Assembly (NCBI RefSeq): GCF_000212355.1
Contig: NC_015496.1
Coordinates: 2,450,001 to 2,514,000, forward strand
Direction: 5' to 3'
DNA: 64,000 nt
DNA from: Dokdonia sp. 4H-3-7-5
GTDB lineage: Bacteria; Bacteroidota; Bacteroidia; Flavobacteriales; Flavobacteriaceae
Numbering within the stretch: the first letter of the stretch is position 1; each line of letters opens with the position of its first letter. The notes under the pieces were generated by a model. That model was not told the DNA's origin. It worked only from the letters and a program-made list of their open reading frames with translations, and did not search any database. The position numbers and the translations under genes are program-made. Below, piece by piece: positions 16,550-26,328 of the stretch.

Positions 16550-18112
16550 ATGAGAAAAATCATTACAACGCTTAATGATCATAATGATTCTTTATTTATT
16601 TTAATAAAGTCATTATCTAAGAGTGAGAAGCGCCAGTTTAAACTGTACGTAGGCCGACTAGTGGGAAATAGTGAAGCCAAGTTTTTGCAACTTTTTGAAT
16701 TTCTAGATAAAGAAAAAACATATAATGAGACTGCTATTTTAAAGTCTGGAATAGTTACTAAAACACAACTTTCTAACCTTAAAGCACATCTTTATAGACA
16801 ATTATTAATAAGCTTACGGCTCACTCCTGCGCACCAAAATATACGTGTTCAAATACGAGAGCAGCTAGATTTTGCAACCATCTTATATCAGAAAGGGTTG
16901 TATAAACAAAGCCTCAAAATTCTTGATAAAGCCAAGAGTATGGCGCTTGAGAATGAGGAAAAAAACGTGGCCTACGAGATTGTAGAATTAGAGAAAATTA
17001 TAGAAACCCAATATATCACTAGAAGTATATCTACTCGTGCAGATGAGCTTGCTGTACAAGCAAAAATGCTAAGTGAGCAAAATGTAATGGCTAGTAAGTT
17101 ATCTAATCTCTCATTACAATTATATAGTATCATGCTCAAGACGGGTTATGTGAAGAGTGATGCAGAGAAGCAGCGCCTTACTGACTACTTTGATGGGCAT
17201 TTACCTAAGTATAATTATGACACACTTAACTTTAGAGAAAAGTTGTGGTTGTATAAAGCGCATCTGTGGTATAGTTTTTTAACGCAAGACTTCTTGACCA
17301 GTTACAAGTATGCAGATCGTTATGTGAGACTTTTTGATGATAACCCAACAATGATCAAGCAAAATCCAGTATTCTACTTAAAGGGAATACATTATTTGCT
17401 CGAATCTTTATATTATCTCAAACACGAATCAAAGTTTAAGGAAGCGCTCGATAAACTCACCACCGTAAAGGAGAATCCTAACTTTCCTAAAGGTGATAAC
17501 CTAGATACGCTATTATTTCTATATACGACAAGCAATCGCTTTAATCATAAGTTTATGACGGGAAGTTTTAGTGATAAGGATGGTCTTGTAAAAGAGGTGC
17601 TTGCAGGATTAAAATCTCCTAAATATAGAATAGATGAGCATCATGTAATGATATTCTATTATAAGATTGCAAGTCTATACTTTGGAGCCGGAGATAACGT
17701 GAAATGTATAGAGTACTGTCAAAAAATAATCAATAATCATAGTCTCAAAAGTAGAGAAGACCTCATGTGTTTCTCACGTATTCTCAATCTCATTGCTCAT
17801 TATGAAGCTGGCAAGGACTATCATCTAGAGTCGCTATTAAGAAGCACCTATAAGTTTCTAATTAAGATGGATGATATGCATGAGGTACAAAAAGAGATGA
17901 TTAAATTTGTGCGAAACTTAGGCGATATATACCCTCACGAACTCAAGGGAGCTTTTAAGAAATTACACAGCACGCTCAAGCAATATGAGGAAGATCCTTA
18001 TGAGCGAAGAGCATTTTTATACTTAGATGTATTGTCCTGGTTAGAGAGTAAAATAGAGAATAAACCTGTGGCAGATATAATCAAAAATAAAGCGCATCAA
18101 TCTTTGCGTTAA
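16550..18112 (+). CDS. Conserved hypothetical helical-repeat protein
   Basis: The 520-residue protein has no signal peptide or membrane segment. It is almost entirely helical by composition, with repeated pairs such as YQKGLYKQSLKILDKAKSMA, like tetratricopeptide repeats. The N-terminal block with LIKSLSKSEKRQFKLYV resembles long cytosolic flavobacterial proteins of unknown function. It is divergent from leuA across 109 bases and precedes a DMT transporter gene by 39 bases. I do not recognise a specific function; a scaffold role is possible for a TPR-like protein, but nothing in the neighbourhood supports one partner. Confidence 0.7.
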   Translation: MRKIITTLNDHNDSLFILIKSLSKSEKRQFKLYVGRLVGNSEAKFLQLFEFLDKEKTYNETAILKSGIVTKTQLSNLKAHLYRQLLISLRLTPAHQNIRVQIREQLDFATILYQKGLYKQSLKILDKAKSMALENEEKNVAYEIVELEKIIETQYITRSISTRADELAVQAKMLSEQNVMASKLSNLSLQLYSIMLKTGYVKSDAEKQRLTDYFDGHLPKYNYDTLNFREKLWLYKAHLWYSFLTQDFLTSYKYADRYVRLFDDNPTMIKQNPVFYLKGIHYLLESLYYLKHESKFKEALDKLTTVKENPNFPKGDNLDTLLFLYTTSNRFNHKFMTGSFSDKDGLVKEVLAGLKSPKYRIDEHHVMIFYYKIASLYFGAGDNVKCIEYCQKIINNHSLKSREDLMCFSRILNLIAHYEAGKDYHLESLLRSTYKFLIKMDDMHEVQKEMIKFVRNLGDIYPHELKGAFKKLHSTLKQYEEDPYERRAFLYLDVLSWLESKIENKPVADIIKNKAHQSLR

Positions 18113-18151
18113 TTATGTACATCATAGTGTTCCCTCAACTATAATTATCAT

Positions 18152-19009
18152 ATGAAAAATAGCACCAAACATATATTAGAGATCAATCTTGCCATGCTTT
18201 TTGTGAGCACATCTGGTGTTTTGGGGAGATATATAGATTTACCTCCTGCAGTAACCATAGGTATTAGATCTTTTGGGGCAATGCTGTTGCTTGGCCTCTT
18301 TATAAAGTGGAAAGGTTTTTCTTTTACGCTTGCGCGAAAAGATATGCTTGCGATTGCTCTTTCTGGAGTTTTTATGGGACTACACTGGATTACCTATTTT
18401 TATTCCTTACAGCTATCCAATGTTGCTATCGGGATGCTCTCGCTATTCACTTATCCTGTGATGACTAGTTTGCTAGAACCACTATTTTTAAAAACGCAGT
18501 TTTCAAAAATGCACTTATTACTAGGGGTGCTTGTCTTGATAGGTATTTACTTTCTTGCGCCTTCTTTTGATACAGAAAACGACTATTTCCTTGCGATATT
18601 AATAGGCTTGCTGTCTGCATTATGTTTTGCAATACGCAATCTGCTTGTTAAGACAAAAATAGGCTCCTATAACGGGTCTGTAGTGATGTGGTACCAAACG
18701 CTGGTGATTGCGATTATGCTTATACCAGCATATTTTATCTTTGACACCGAAGGTTTTGTTGCAGAGCTGCCTTATATAGGATTGCTTGCTCTTATAACCA
18801 CCGCTTTAGGACACACGATGTTCTTGTTTAGTATCAAAAGATTTTCTGTTACAGCAGCTAGTTTAATGGGAAGCGTGCAGCCTATTTATGGGATCATTCT
18901 AGGTATTATTTTTCTTAATGAAATCCCTGGATGGCGTACTGTGTTGGGAGGTTCTTTAATACTATTTAGTGTTGTGGCAGAGAGTTTAAGAGCGTCGCGA
19001 AATAAGTAG
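18152..19009 (+). CDS. EamA/DMT family transporter
   Basis: This inner-membrane protein of 285 residues has about ten hydrophobic segments in two five-helix halves, the EamA pattern. Typical segments are VFMGLHWITYFYSLQLSNVAIGML-like in the first half and LLALITTALGHTMFLFSIK with SVQPIYGIILGIIFLNEIPG in the second. Such proteins export metabolites or drugs; the substrate cannot be told from sequence. It ends 7 bases before the convergent pseudouridine synthase gene. A decayed palindrome (ACGCTTGCGCGAAAAG) lies near 18325. Confidence 0.88.
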   Translation: MKNSTKHILEINLAMLFVSTSGVLGRYIDLPPAVTIGIRSFGAMLLLGLFIKWKGFSFTLARKDMLAIALSGVFMGLHWITYFYSLQLSNVAIGMLSLFTYPVMTSLLEPLFLKTQFSKMHLLLGVLVLIGIYFLAPSFDTENDYFLAILIGLLSALCFAIRNLLVKTKIGSYNGSVVMWYQTLVIAIMLIPAYFIFDTEGFVAELPYIGLLALITTALGHTMFLFSIKRFSVTAASLMGSVQPIYGIILGIIFLNEIPGWRTVLGGSLILFSVVAESLRASRNK

Positions 19010-19016
19010 GAAACCC

Positions 19017-19715
19017 CTAGTTACAAGCCTTCCACACAGCATCTCCTTCGGGAACTTCGGCTGTAAAAGTCATTTCTTCCTTTTTTACAGGGTGGGTGAG
19101 GGTAAGCTTTCGCGAAAGCAAACTTATACTACCGTCAGGATTGCTACGATCAAAACCATATTTAAGATCGCCTTTTATAGGGGATCCTATAGCCGTAAGT
19201 TGGGCTCTAATCTGATGATGTCTCCCAGTGTGCAAGTCAATCTCGAGTAGGAAAAAGGTCTTGAGCTTTTTTATAACTCTATAATCCAAAATTGCCTTTT
19301 TACTATCCGGAACCTCGTGCTTATGAGCGTAGCTTTTATTCTGCTTTGGATTTCTCTTGAGGTAATGAATAAGAGTTCCACTCTCTGCCGGCGGCGGATT
19401 TTTTACTAACGCCCAGTAGGTCTTTTGTGTTTCTCTTTCGGCAAAGGCTTTGTTGAGGCGTGGTAGTGCTTTGCTTGTTCTTGCAAATACAACAATTCCA
19501 GAAGTAGGTCTGTCTAATCTATGTACAACACCTAGATAAACGGCGCCGGGTTTATCATACTTTATAGCAATATATTTTTTTACCACCTCACTTAATGGAG
19601 CATCACCTGTCTTATCTCCCTGTACGATATCCCCACTACGTTTATTAATCACAATAATGTGATTATCCTCATAAATAACGTTGAGGTTGTCTGCAGTAGA
19701 GAGGGTATTATTCAT
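19017..19715 (-). CDS. RluA-family RNA pseudouridine synthase
   Basis: It isomerises uridine to pseudouridine in rRNA or tRNA. The catalytic motif HRLDRPTSGIVVFAR (Asp nucleophile) lies at about residues 66-80, and LHTGRHHQIRAQL is the second family block. At 232 residues it lacks an S4 domain, like the shorter RluA-type enzymes. The target uridine is not predictable. It is followed upstream on the same strand by panB (101-base gap). A palindrome copy is read as LSRKL near the C-terminus. Confidence 0.9.
   Translation of the reverse strand: MNNTLSTADNLNVIYEDNHIIVINKRSGDIVQGDKTGDAPLSEVVKKYIAIKYDKPGAVYLGVVHRLDRPTSGIVVFARTSKALPRLNKAFAERETQKTYWALVKNPPPAESGTLIHYLKRNPKQNKSYAHKHEVPDSKKAILDYRVIKKLKTFFLLEIDLHTGRHHQIRAQLTAIGSPIKGDLKYGFDRSNPDGSISLLSRKLTLTHPVKKEEMTFTAEVPEGDAVWKACN
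19106..19119. repeat. TTTCGCGAAA palindrome copy 8 (14 bp), in the RluA-type gene
   Basis: It is read as LLSRKL on the minus strand, near the C-terminal end of the pseudouridine synthase. Confidence 0.85.
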
Positions 19716-19815
19716 TGATGGCTTTTCTTTTAGAAGCTATAATTATATCCATATTATCACGATTGCATGAAGCTCTACGTGATAATATGGGTATAAGGGA
19801 ATTTAATACGGTGTA

Positions 19816-20634
19816 TTAATATTGCTCATCTTCGTTAGGGAAGCTTTGATTTTTTACATCTGTGCTATATTGCTCAAATGCTTTTGTCATTTCTGTATGA
19901 AGATCTAGGTAACGTCTCAAAAAACGCGGATTGAATTCATGTGTCATTCCAACCATATCGTGCGTTACTAGTACTTGACCATCTACACCAGCACCAGCGC
20001 CTATACCAATTACTGGAATTGTAAGGCTAGCGGCAACTTCTTGAGCTAGTTTTGCAGGAACTTTTTCTAAAACAAGTGCAAAACATCCTGCTTTTTGAAG
20101 CATTAGTGCGTCTTCCTTTAGTTTTTGAGCTTCTTCTTCTTCCTTTGCTCTCACCGTATAAGTACCAAATTTATAGATACTTTGTGGTGTAAGTCCTAGG
20201 TGACCCATTACAGGGATTCCTGCGTTAAGAATACGCTTAATACTTTCTTTTACCTCTTTACCACCTTCTAATTTTATAGAGTGTCCTCCAGATTCCTTCA
20301 TGATACGTATTGCAGATCGTAACGCTTCTTTAGGATCACTCTGGTAACTACCAAATGGTAAATCTACCACGACCAAAGCTCTGTTAATAGCACGCACAAC
20401 AGAAGAGGCATGATATATCATTTGATCTAGCGTAATAGGTAGTGTGGTCTCGTGTCCAGCCATTACATTTGAAGCACTATCCCCTACCAGAATAACATCT
20501 ATACCTGCACCATCCACTATTTTTGCCATGGTATAATCGTAGGCAGTAAGCATTGATATTTTTTCTCCACGAGCTTTCATCTCAGTAAGAGACTTTACGG
20601 TTACTCTTTTGTATTCTTTTTTGGCTGTAGACAT
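19816..20634 (-). CDS. panB: 3-methyl-2-oxobutanoate hydroxymethyltransferase
   Basis: It makes ketopantoate from 2-oxoisovalerate for pantothenate and CoA synthesis. The motifs include [34 protein letters not shown]-type sequence, with Asp residues that bind Mg2+, and the catalytic block [12 protein letters not shown]. The start was set at the ATG at 20634 (272 residues). The frame runs on upstream to 20769 but that extension is Lys/Tyr/Cys-rich, unlike the family, and would cross the promoter. A TACTTTTG element lies 20 bases upstream. Confidence 0.94.
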   Translation of the reverse strand: MSTAKKEYKRVTVKSLTEMKARGEKISMLTAYDYTMAKIVDGAGIDVILVGDSASNVMAGHETTLPITLDQMIYHASSVVRAINRALVVVDLPFGSYQSDPKEALRSAIRIMKESGGHSIKLEGGKEVKESIKRILNAGIPVMGHLGLTPQSIYKFGTYTVRAKEEEEAQKLKEDALMLQKAGCFALVLEKVPAKLAQEVAASLTIPVIGIGAGAGVDGQVLVTHDMVGMTHEFNPRFLRRYLDLHTEMTKAFEQYSTDVKNQSFPNEDEQY

Positions 20635-20653
20635 TTGTTTATTTTTTCTGTTA

Positions 20654-20661
20654 CAAAAGTA
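20654..20661 (-). promoter_or_regulatory. -7 element of the panB promoter
   Basis: On the minus strand the sequence is TACTTTTG, an exact TAnnTTTG match, with a TTT 22 bases upstream as a weak -33. It supports the panB start at 20634. Confidence 0.55.
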
Positions 20662-20694
20662 GTAAATTAGATACCTATGTGTTAAACATTCTTT

Positions 20695-21204
20695 ATGCGT
20701 CTTAAATATCTTTTTGTTCCAATGATTGCTGTCTTTATACTGTTTGCTTTTGTAAAAGCAGATAATCATTATTACAAGTCTTCAAATCAAGATCCTCAGG
20801 GAGAACAAGAGGTGAAAGAGGTAGTGCAAACATTTTTTGAAGGTTTCCATAAGCAGGATTCACTACTTATTAAAAAGGTAGTTCATGAAGATGTTATGAT
20901 GCAGTCTATAGGCAAAGGGAAACTTGGGGAGATTGAATTGAGTAAGCAAGACTTTAATCAGTTTCTATTATCTATTTGCTCTATACCCGAAACTACTGTT
21001 TTTGAAGAGCGCATAGCAGATTATGAGATAAAAATGGATGGTAAAATGGCAAATGTATGGACGCCATATTCATTTTATATTAATGGTAGTCTTAGTCATT
21101 GTGGTACAAATAGTTTTCAACTTTTTAAACGCAACGGAGTCTGGAAAATCTTTTATATAGTAGATACGAGAGATCGAGAGGATTGTGTAGAGAAGCGGGG
21201 ATAG
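20695..21204 (+). CDS. Exported NTF2-like (SnoaL/DUF4440-type) protein
   Basis: The 169-residue protein begins with a signal-like hydrophobic segment ([17 protein letters not shown]). The mature part has the NTF2-like layout: helix [28 protein letters not shown], then strands ending in [21 protein letters not shown]. The fold serves many enzymes and binding proteins, so no reaction can be assigned. It is divergent from panB with only 60 bases between starts, and convergent with the next gene. Confidence 0.7.
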   Translation: MRLKYLFVPMIAVFILFAFVKADNHYYKSSNQDPQGEQEVKEVVQTFFEGFHKQDSLLIKKVVHEDVMMQSIGKGKLGEIELSKQDFNQFLLSICSIPETTVFEERIADYEIKMDGKMANVWTPYSFYINGSLSHCGTNSFQLFKRNGVWKIFYIVDTRDREDCVEKRG

Positions 21205-21217
21205 AAGGAGTAATTTT

Positions 21218-21967
21218 TTAATCTAGCTTATAAATTAATCTAAAGTCCATATTAAACTCAAATCCAGTAGAGAACCCCTCTTCACGTCGCGGATTTGTAT
21301 CACTAAATAAAAAGTTTTCTTCAAAATTAAATCCTCTAAAATTAGGATTCTCAATATTGCTATAGCTGTTATCCTTAAAGCGAAAGCCTAGGCCAAAGTT
21401 TACACGCAACATAAGTGTATTTGACAATCGAGTGTACTCTCCAAAGTTTACTAGAACCCCATTCTTTACACGTTGATAGTCTGCACGGTCAAAAGCTATA
21501 AGTTCTACTGTGCCATTTGCATCGTTTATAGGCTCAAAAGTATCAGAAATTAGCGTTTCTTTACTGTTTATGTAAAACAACTCTAGGCCTACATAATTAG
21601 TATATTTATCTCCTTTGCCTATAAAATAAAGTACTTCGGGGCGTATTTCATAAAGGCTATAATTGCTTGAATCTCCATTTGTATAAGGCAAGCCTTGAAA
21701 ACCTACTCCCACGCTACCACCTACAGACCAGTGATTATTAAGAGATTTTGTGTAGCCTATATTTATTCTAGGAAAAGGCGTGATAGGACTTACTAAACTG
21801 AGACTTAGGTATGATTTTACGGGTATCCTTGAGATGCTATCCCTGCGCTCAATTTTTTTTACACGTTTTTCAACACGTATCGCTTTCTTTTCTTCTCGAG
21901 TGGTCTGTGCTCGTAGTGTTTGAATGCAACATAAGATAATGACCAGCGCGCTTGTAGTAATTCTCAT
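21218..21967 (-). CDS. Putative outer-membrane beta-barrel protein
   Basis: The protein has 249 residues. A signal peptide (about 1-20, ending LRAQ) is followed by a very basic stretch EEKKAIRVEKRVKKIERR and then alternating hydrophobic strands with aromatic ends. Strands such as PRINIGYTKSLNNHWSVGGSVGVG and LMLRVNFGLGFRF resemble small porin-like or DUF3575-type barrels. No specific function is recognised. It is the next gene after sdaA on the same strand, across about 80 bases. Confidence 0.6.
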   Translation of the reverse strand: MRITTSALVIILCCIQTLRAQTTREEKKAIRVEKRVKKIERRDSISRIPVKSYLSLSLVSPITPFPRINIGYTKSLNNHWSVGGSVGVGFQGLPYTNGDSSNYSLYEIRPEVLYFIGKGDKYTNYVGLELFYINSKETLISDTFEPINDANGTVELIAFDRADYQRVKNGVLVNFGEYTRLSNTLMLRVNFGLGFRFKDNSYSNIENPNFRGFNFEENFLFSDTNPRREEGFSTGFEFNMDFRLIYKLD

Positions 21968-22046
21968 TTAAGGTAGGATTTAGTGAGGATTCTCTATAAA
22001 GATGCATTTTCCACCGTAAGGTTGCGTTGTATTTATAAAAGCACTC

Positions 22047-23483
22047 TTAACAATCTGCCATGGCTACGTTTATAGCCAGACCACCTTCTGAGGTTTCTTT
22101 ATACTTCGTGTTCATATCTTGAGCAGTTTGCCACATAGTGTCAATCACTTTATCTAGAGGAACCTTAGCATTTGCAGCATCTCCATCTAGAGCCATTTCA
22201 CAGGCATTAATAGCTTTGATTGCTCCCATGGCGTTACGTTCTATACAAGGAATCTGTACGAGACCTCCAATAGGATCACAAGTGAGGCCTAAGTGATGTT
22301 CCATAGCAATTTCTGCAGCCATGAGAACTTGCTCTGGGCTTCCACCCATCAGTTCTGTAAGACCAGCTGCTGCCATTGCACTAGATACTCCTATTTCTGC
22401 TTGACAACCGCCCATTGCTGCAGAGATGGTTGCTCCTTTTTTAAATAAGCTTCCTACCTCACCTGCTACGAGAAGGAACCTTTTAATATCTTCAAAATTT
22501 GCATCGTGATTTTCTATAACGATGTAGTACATCAGTACCGAAGGGATCACTCCTGCACTTCCATTAGTAGGAGCGGTAACCACTCGGCCTAAAGAGGCAT
22601 TTACTTCATTAACTGCAAGAGCAAAACAAGATACCCACTTCAATATTTCGCGAAAGCGTACTTCTTGGCTTCGTATCGCTTTTATCCACTCATACTTATC
22701 TGTATAATTGGTGTTTTTTTGAAGTTTTAAATGAGAATCATAAGCTCGTCTTCTTACATTAAGTCCGCCGGGGAGTGTTCCTTCTGTGTGGCAACCTATG
22801 TACATGGAGTCTAACATCACATCCCAAATTTGTTTAAAACGCTCGTTAATTTCCTGTTCTGTGTTAAGGTACAGTTCGTTTTCTAAAACAATCTGAGAAA
22901 TAGGTTTCCCCTCTTGTTTACAAAACTTGAGTAAGTCTGTTGCCTTTTCTACTGGTCTCGGAAAACATTCAAACTCAATTTTTTTACGTTGTGCACGTTT
23001 ACGTTCTTTTTGAATTACAAAGCCTCCACCTATAGAATAAAAGGTTTCTACTACCTTTTTATCATTGGCCAGTGTTGCTGTAAATTTTATTCCATTAGGA
23101 TGAAATGGTAAAAATTTTCTATTAAAAATGATATCCTCTATAGGATTAAAGTCGAAAGTGAGCTCTCCATCAAGATCAAGACGTCTAAATAGTTTTATGT
23201 GGTCTACGGTAGTAGGGATTTCATCTATATTACAGGTTTGTGGGTCTGCACCTGTGAGTCCCATAATCACGGCAACATCTGTAGCATGGCCTTTACCAGT
23301 GAGAGATAGCGAGCCATAAAGATCTACTTTTATAGTAGAAACCATCTCAAATTTACTAGTGTCTTTTAATTTTTTAATAAAGCGTTTTGCTGCACGCCAA
23401 GGTCCGAGCGTGTGAGAACTTGAAGGTCCCACGCCTATTTTAAGCATATCAAATACGGAGATGGATTCTATTTGCTTATTCAT
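22047..23483 (-). CDS. sdaA: L-serine ammonia-lyase (serine dehydratase), single-chain iron-sulfur type
   Basis: It deaminates L-serine to pyruvate using a [4Fe-4S] cluster. The N-terminal beta domain has [27 protein letters not shown]. The alpha domain has [38 protein letters not shown] and [22 protein letters not shown], with the cluster cysteines. At 478 residues both domains are in one chain, as in E. coli. Its start overlaps the upstream GNAT gene by 4 bases. A core palindrome is read here as RFRE, the only copy in this frame. Confidence 0.96.
   Translation of the reverse strand: MNKQIESISVFDMLKIGVGPSSSHTLGPWRAAKRFIKKLKDTSKFEMVSTIKVDLYGSLSLTGKGHATDVAVIMGLTGADPQTCNIDEIPTTVDHIKLFRRLDLDGELTFDFNPIEDIIFNRKFLPFHPNGIKFTATLANDKKVVETFYSIGGGFVIQKERKRAQRKKIEFECFPRPVEKATDLLKFCKQEGKPISQIVLENELYLNTEQEINERFKQIWDVMLDSMYIGCHTEGTLPGGLNVRRRAYDSHLKLQKNTNYTDKYEWIKAIRSQEVRFREILKWVSCFALAVNEVNASLGRVVTAPTNGSAGVIPSVLMYYIVIENHDANFEDIKRFLLVAGEVGSLFKKGATISAAMGGCQAEIGVSSAMAAAGLTELMGGSPEQVLMAAEIAMEHHLGLTCDPIGGLVQIPCIERNAMGAIKAINACEMALDGDAANAKVPLDKVIDTMWQTAQDMNTKYKETSEGGLAINVAMADC
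22646..22655. repeat. TTTCGCGAAA palindrome copy 9 (core), in sdaA
   Basis: On the minus strand it is read as VRFREIL, the only copy using the Arg-Phe-Arg-Glu frame. Confidence 0.8.
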
Positions 23484-23989
23484 ATATCAAGCGTCATTAT
23501 ATAGTCGGTTTGAATCTCTGCAATCATATCATAATCATGAGTGCCTGTGATGATAAAACCTTGTTTTTTGTAGAATGTTATTGCGTCTGGATTTTCCTCC
23601 CAAACGCCAAGCCAAATGTAGTTTTTTTTAAGCTGTCTCGCTTTGGAAATCGAAAAATCTATAAGCCGTTTCCCATAACCCTTGCGCAAGTATGTAGTGT
23701 CTATATAAATACGTTCTATTTCTAGTCCATTAGGCTCTTGGAATTCTGTTTGAGCCTGATTAATATTCAACTTTAGGTACCCTATAATAGTATCATTGTC
23801 ACGAGCAAAGAACCATAGTGAATCCTTAGTAGCTAATTGTTTGTTTAGGTGCGCTTTCGCGAAAGCGTACTCATAATAACTTGCGATGACTTCAGGTTTA
23901 TTTTTATGAGCAAATGCTGCTGAATAGGTCCGTATTGCAAGATCTTGTAGGACGTCGAGTTCACTATTTTTTATAGGCGTGACAATCAT
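23480..23989 (-). CDS. GNAT family N-acetyltransferase
   Basis: The 169-residue protein shows the GNAT core: EIERIYIDTTYLRKGYGKRLIDFSI with the acetyl-CoA loop RKGYGKR near 110-116, then YIWLGVWEENPDAITFYKKQGF, a typical C-terminal GNAT block. The substrate is unknown; amines or ribosomal-protein N-termini are common for such small enzymes. It is flanked on the same strand by the CPBP gene (3-base gap) and sdaA (4-base overlap), so the three likely form one transcript. A palindrome copy gives AFAKA near residue 43-47. Confidence 0.9.
   Translation of the reverse strand: MIVTPIKNSELDVLQDLAIRTYSAAFAHKNKPEVIASYYEYAFAKAHLNKQLATKDSLWFFARDNDTIIGYLKLNINQAQTEFQEPNGLEIERIYIDTTYLRKGYGKRLIDFSISKARQLKKNYIWLGVWEENPDAITFYKKQGFIITGTHDYDMIAEIQTDYIMTLDI
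23852..23867. repeat. TTTCGCGAAA palindrome copy 10 (16 bp), in the GNAT gene upstream of sdaA
   Basis: It is read as YAFAKAHLN near the N-terminal third of the acetyltransferase. Confidence 0.85.
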
Positions 23990-23992
23990 CGT

Positions 23993-24532
23993 TTAAGAAT
24001 TTTCCATTGTTTTAGAGAGTATTAAAATGATAATTACAAAACCGTTATTCATCGCATGAAGCGCCATAGGCCAAGCGATATTTTCATTCTTGATTTTAAG
24101 TAATCCCATCATAAATCCTGAAATAATTCTCGGGATTATGAGTGTAATAAGTGCTGCATTAAGTACAAAGGTGTCTACATAATTATTAATGTGCACCATA
24201 CCGAAAAGTAGCGAACTCACAATAAGAACAACCATAGCGTGACGTGATAAGAAGTTACGTATTTTAAGAGTACGCTGCTCTGGTATAAATTGTTTGAGAA
24301 TGGTGAATACAGTAAATAAGAAGATAGCTATGAATCCAAGTTTTATTACCCAATGTACATCTGCAGGTATAAATTTATTTGAATAAAAGAGCGGCCAGGA
24401 GCAGAGCAGGAGTATGATGTCTGAGTGACTTGGCTTTATAAGTGTGCGAAACATCATTTCCTCAATAATTGGAGCAAATAGAACCGCTAGCACAAATAAC
24501 TTAAGCGGATTATTCTTTAATAACTCACGCAA
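23993..24532 (-). CDS. CPBP-type intramembrane protease (start codon unclear)
   Basis: This polytopic membrane protein carries the CPBP/Abi motifs: FAPIIEEMMFR (EExxxR), FGMVHINN and MALHAMNNGF (HxxxN), the presumed catalytic glutamates and histidines. The first canonical start is TTG at 24532, giving 179 residues. The same frame stays open for 47 more codons, to a TAA at 24674, and encodes a convincing extra transmembrane helix (YYLYLWGLYIIFFTIFGIL) plus a soluble link. No ATG, GTG or TTG occurs in that extension. The real start may be non-canonical (for example ATC at 24664), or the start has been lost. The extension abuts the terminator at 24681. Confidence 0.75.
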   Translation of the reverse strand: MRELLKNNPLKLFVLAVLFAPIIEEMMFRTLIKPSHSDIILLLCSWPLFYSNKFIPADVHWVIKLGFIAIFLFTVFTILKQFIPEQRTLKIRNFLSRHAMVVLIVSSLLFGMVHINNYVDTFVLNAALITLIIPRIISGFMMGLLKIKNENIAWPMALHAMNNGFVIIILILSKTMENS

Positions 24533-24680
24533 AGCAGATTGCTCATAGTCTCGTTCAAATATCTCTGGAAACTGAGTTTTAAGGATCCCGAATATTGTAA
24601 AGAAGATAATGTATAATCCCCAGAGGTATAGATAGTATTTAATAAGAGTAGTGGTCTTGTTGATAGCTATATATTATTAA

Positions 24681-24712
24681 ACAGCCCTTGAATAATTTTT
24701 GTCAAGGGCTGT
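24681..24712 (-). terminator. Intrinsic terminator after the S10 peptidase gene
   Basis: A perfect 9-bp stem (ACAGCCCTT with AAGGGCTGT) has a 14-base loop. Reading on the minus strand it follows the peptidase stop by about 37 bases and ends in TTTAAT. It comes to within about 5 bases of the open frame of the CPBP gene. Confidence 0.75.
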
Positions 24713-24749
24713 ATTTATTAAATTATATTAAAATCCTTTTGGACATCCT

Positions 24750-26246
24750 TTAATGTTTTGCTCCTTTCTCAATACCTACAGAAGACTTTTTAATAAAGTC
24801 TCGTAAATCGTCATTTGCATTGATAAGATCTTCATTGCGCAGGTACATCATATGTCCAGATCTATAACCTTTAAAGCTTAATCTATCAGATAATTTGCCA
24901 CTTGCATTAAGTTGCCACATCACATATTTTGCATTAAAATAAGTAGTTGCACCATCATAATAACCACTTTGTATCATCACGTTGAGGTTAGGGTTTACTC
25001 CCATAGCCTTGCGTAAACTAGCGCCAGCATTGTTGTTAGAGCGATCCCAAGGACGCACTGGTCCAAACATATTATAACTAAGATCTGTTTTAAACCCTAA
25101 TTCCTGGCTGTAGTAATAGTTAATGGCTGGCGTAAATGAATGTAACCATGAGGTAAGCTCACTATTGTAATCTGGTCTATCGCCAGCTTCTTTTACGTCT
25201 AGTCCTTTATAACGAGAATCAAGACGTCCTATGGTAAGTCCGTCGCGGTTTCTCAATAAATCCTTCCAGAAATAATTAAAAGGAACTTCAAGGTTGTTTT
25301 GTCTTATGGTAGTTTCTGAGAGTCCAGAGTAATACGCCATTTTTTTAATAGCAGCCTCTTTTTTATCTGCTTCTAGATAGCCAGATTTTACTAGTAGTGG
25401 TAAGAGTTCGTTTACCGCATAGTCTTCACTTTCGGCAAGTACTTCTGTAAGGTCTTTTTGTTGTAGGGCTAGAGGTAGCATATTGTGATACCAAGCAGCA
25501 GCTGTAAAGTAAGGAAGACGGTTTGCAACTTCTACAGGACCATCAAAATCAAAACCTATTTCTGTAGGTGATACGAGTACCACCCCATTAATGAACATCC
25601 ATTTATTGTCTTGAAGTTCGGCGGCAAGTCCAGATACTCGAGTGGTACCGTAACTTTCGCCTATTAAAAATTTAGGAGAACGCCAGCGATTATTTCTTGT
25701 AACAAAAGTATTTACCCAGTCGGCTAAATATTTAATATCTGCATTTACCCCAAAAAACTGTTTAGAGTCCGGCATTTCTCCTTTTTCATTAGGCAGCATT
25801 CGGCTGTAGCCAGTATTTACAGGATTTACAAATACGATATCTGCTACGTCTAGAATCGAATTAGGATTACTTTTTATGCCGTATGGTTGTACAGGATAAC
25901 CTTCGTCGTCTATTTTAAGGATGCGTGGTCCTGTATAAGCAATGTGCATCCATACAGATGCAGAGCCTGGACCTCCGTTAAAAGAGATGACTAATGGTCT
26001 AGTCTCATCATTTTTAATATCAGAACGTTTGTAATAGGTGTATAATAAACTCGCAACAGGCATTCCTTCATCATCCCAGACTGGTTGAAAACCAGCTGTA
26101 GCCGTATACGGAATCGTTTTTCCTTTAATAGTGATAGAATGACTTGATACGATGGTAGTATCTACAGGAACCGATATTTTTTGAGAATACGCTTTCGCGA
26201 AAGCGGAAACAACAATGATACCCGCGAGAATGTGTTTGAAATACAT
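24750..26246 (-). CDS. Secreted S10 family serine carboxypeptidase
   Basis: The 498-residue protein has an N-terminal signal peptide (about 1-22). Its S10 motifs are SFNGGPGSASVW (89-99, oxyanion hole) and LIGESYGTTR with the nucleophile Ser198. The catalytic Asp and His are expected near SGYYDGATTYF and GYRSGHMMYL at the C-terminal end. It would remove C-terminal residues from peptides in the periplasm or outside the cell. A palindrome copy falls inside the signal peptide and encodes SAFAKAYSQ, at the cleavage region. Terminator at 24681. Confidence 0.92.
   Translation of the reverse strand: MYFKHILAGIIVVSAFAKAYSQKISVPVDTTIVSSHSITIKGKTIPYTATAGFQPVWDDEGMPVASLLYTYYKRSDIKNDETRPLVISFNGGPGSASVWMHIAYTGPRILKIDDEGYPVQPYGIKSNPNSILDVADIVFVNPVNTGYSRMLPNEKGEMPDSKQFFGVNADIKYLADWVNTFVTRNNRWRSPKFLIGESYGTTRVSGLAAELQDNKWMFINGVVLVSPTEIGFDFDGPVEVANRLPYFTAAAWYHNMLPLALQQKDLTEVLAESEDYAVNELLPLLVKSGYLEADKKEAAIKKMAYYSGLSETTIRQNNLEVPFNYFWKDLLRNRDGLTIGRLDSRYKGLDVKEAGDRPDYNSELTSWLHSFTPAINYYYSQELGFKTDLSYNMFGPVRPWDRSNNNAGASLRKAMGVNPNLNVMIQSGYYDGATTYFNAKYVMWQLNASGKLSDRLSFKGYRSGHMMYLRNEDLINANDDLRDFIKKSSVGIEKGAKH
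26190..26205. repeat. TTTCGCGAAA palindrome copy 11 (16 bp), in the S10 peptidase signal peptide
   Basis: It encodes AFAKA at the c-region of the signal peptide, where small-x-small residues are needed for cleavage. Confidence 0.85.
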
Positions 26247-26328
26247 GGATTGTAAATTTTGGTTGTACTTATAAAAATAGCATCTAGAAGTTAAACATAC
26301 GGCGATAATGACGTTTTTAACGAAGATG

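Noticed and set aside
20635-20769. N-terminal extension of panB
   Set aside because: The 45 extra residues are Lys/Tyr/Cys-rich, unlike the family, and would cross a TACTTTTG promoter element; the ATG at 20634 is better.
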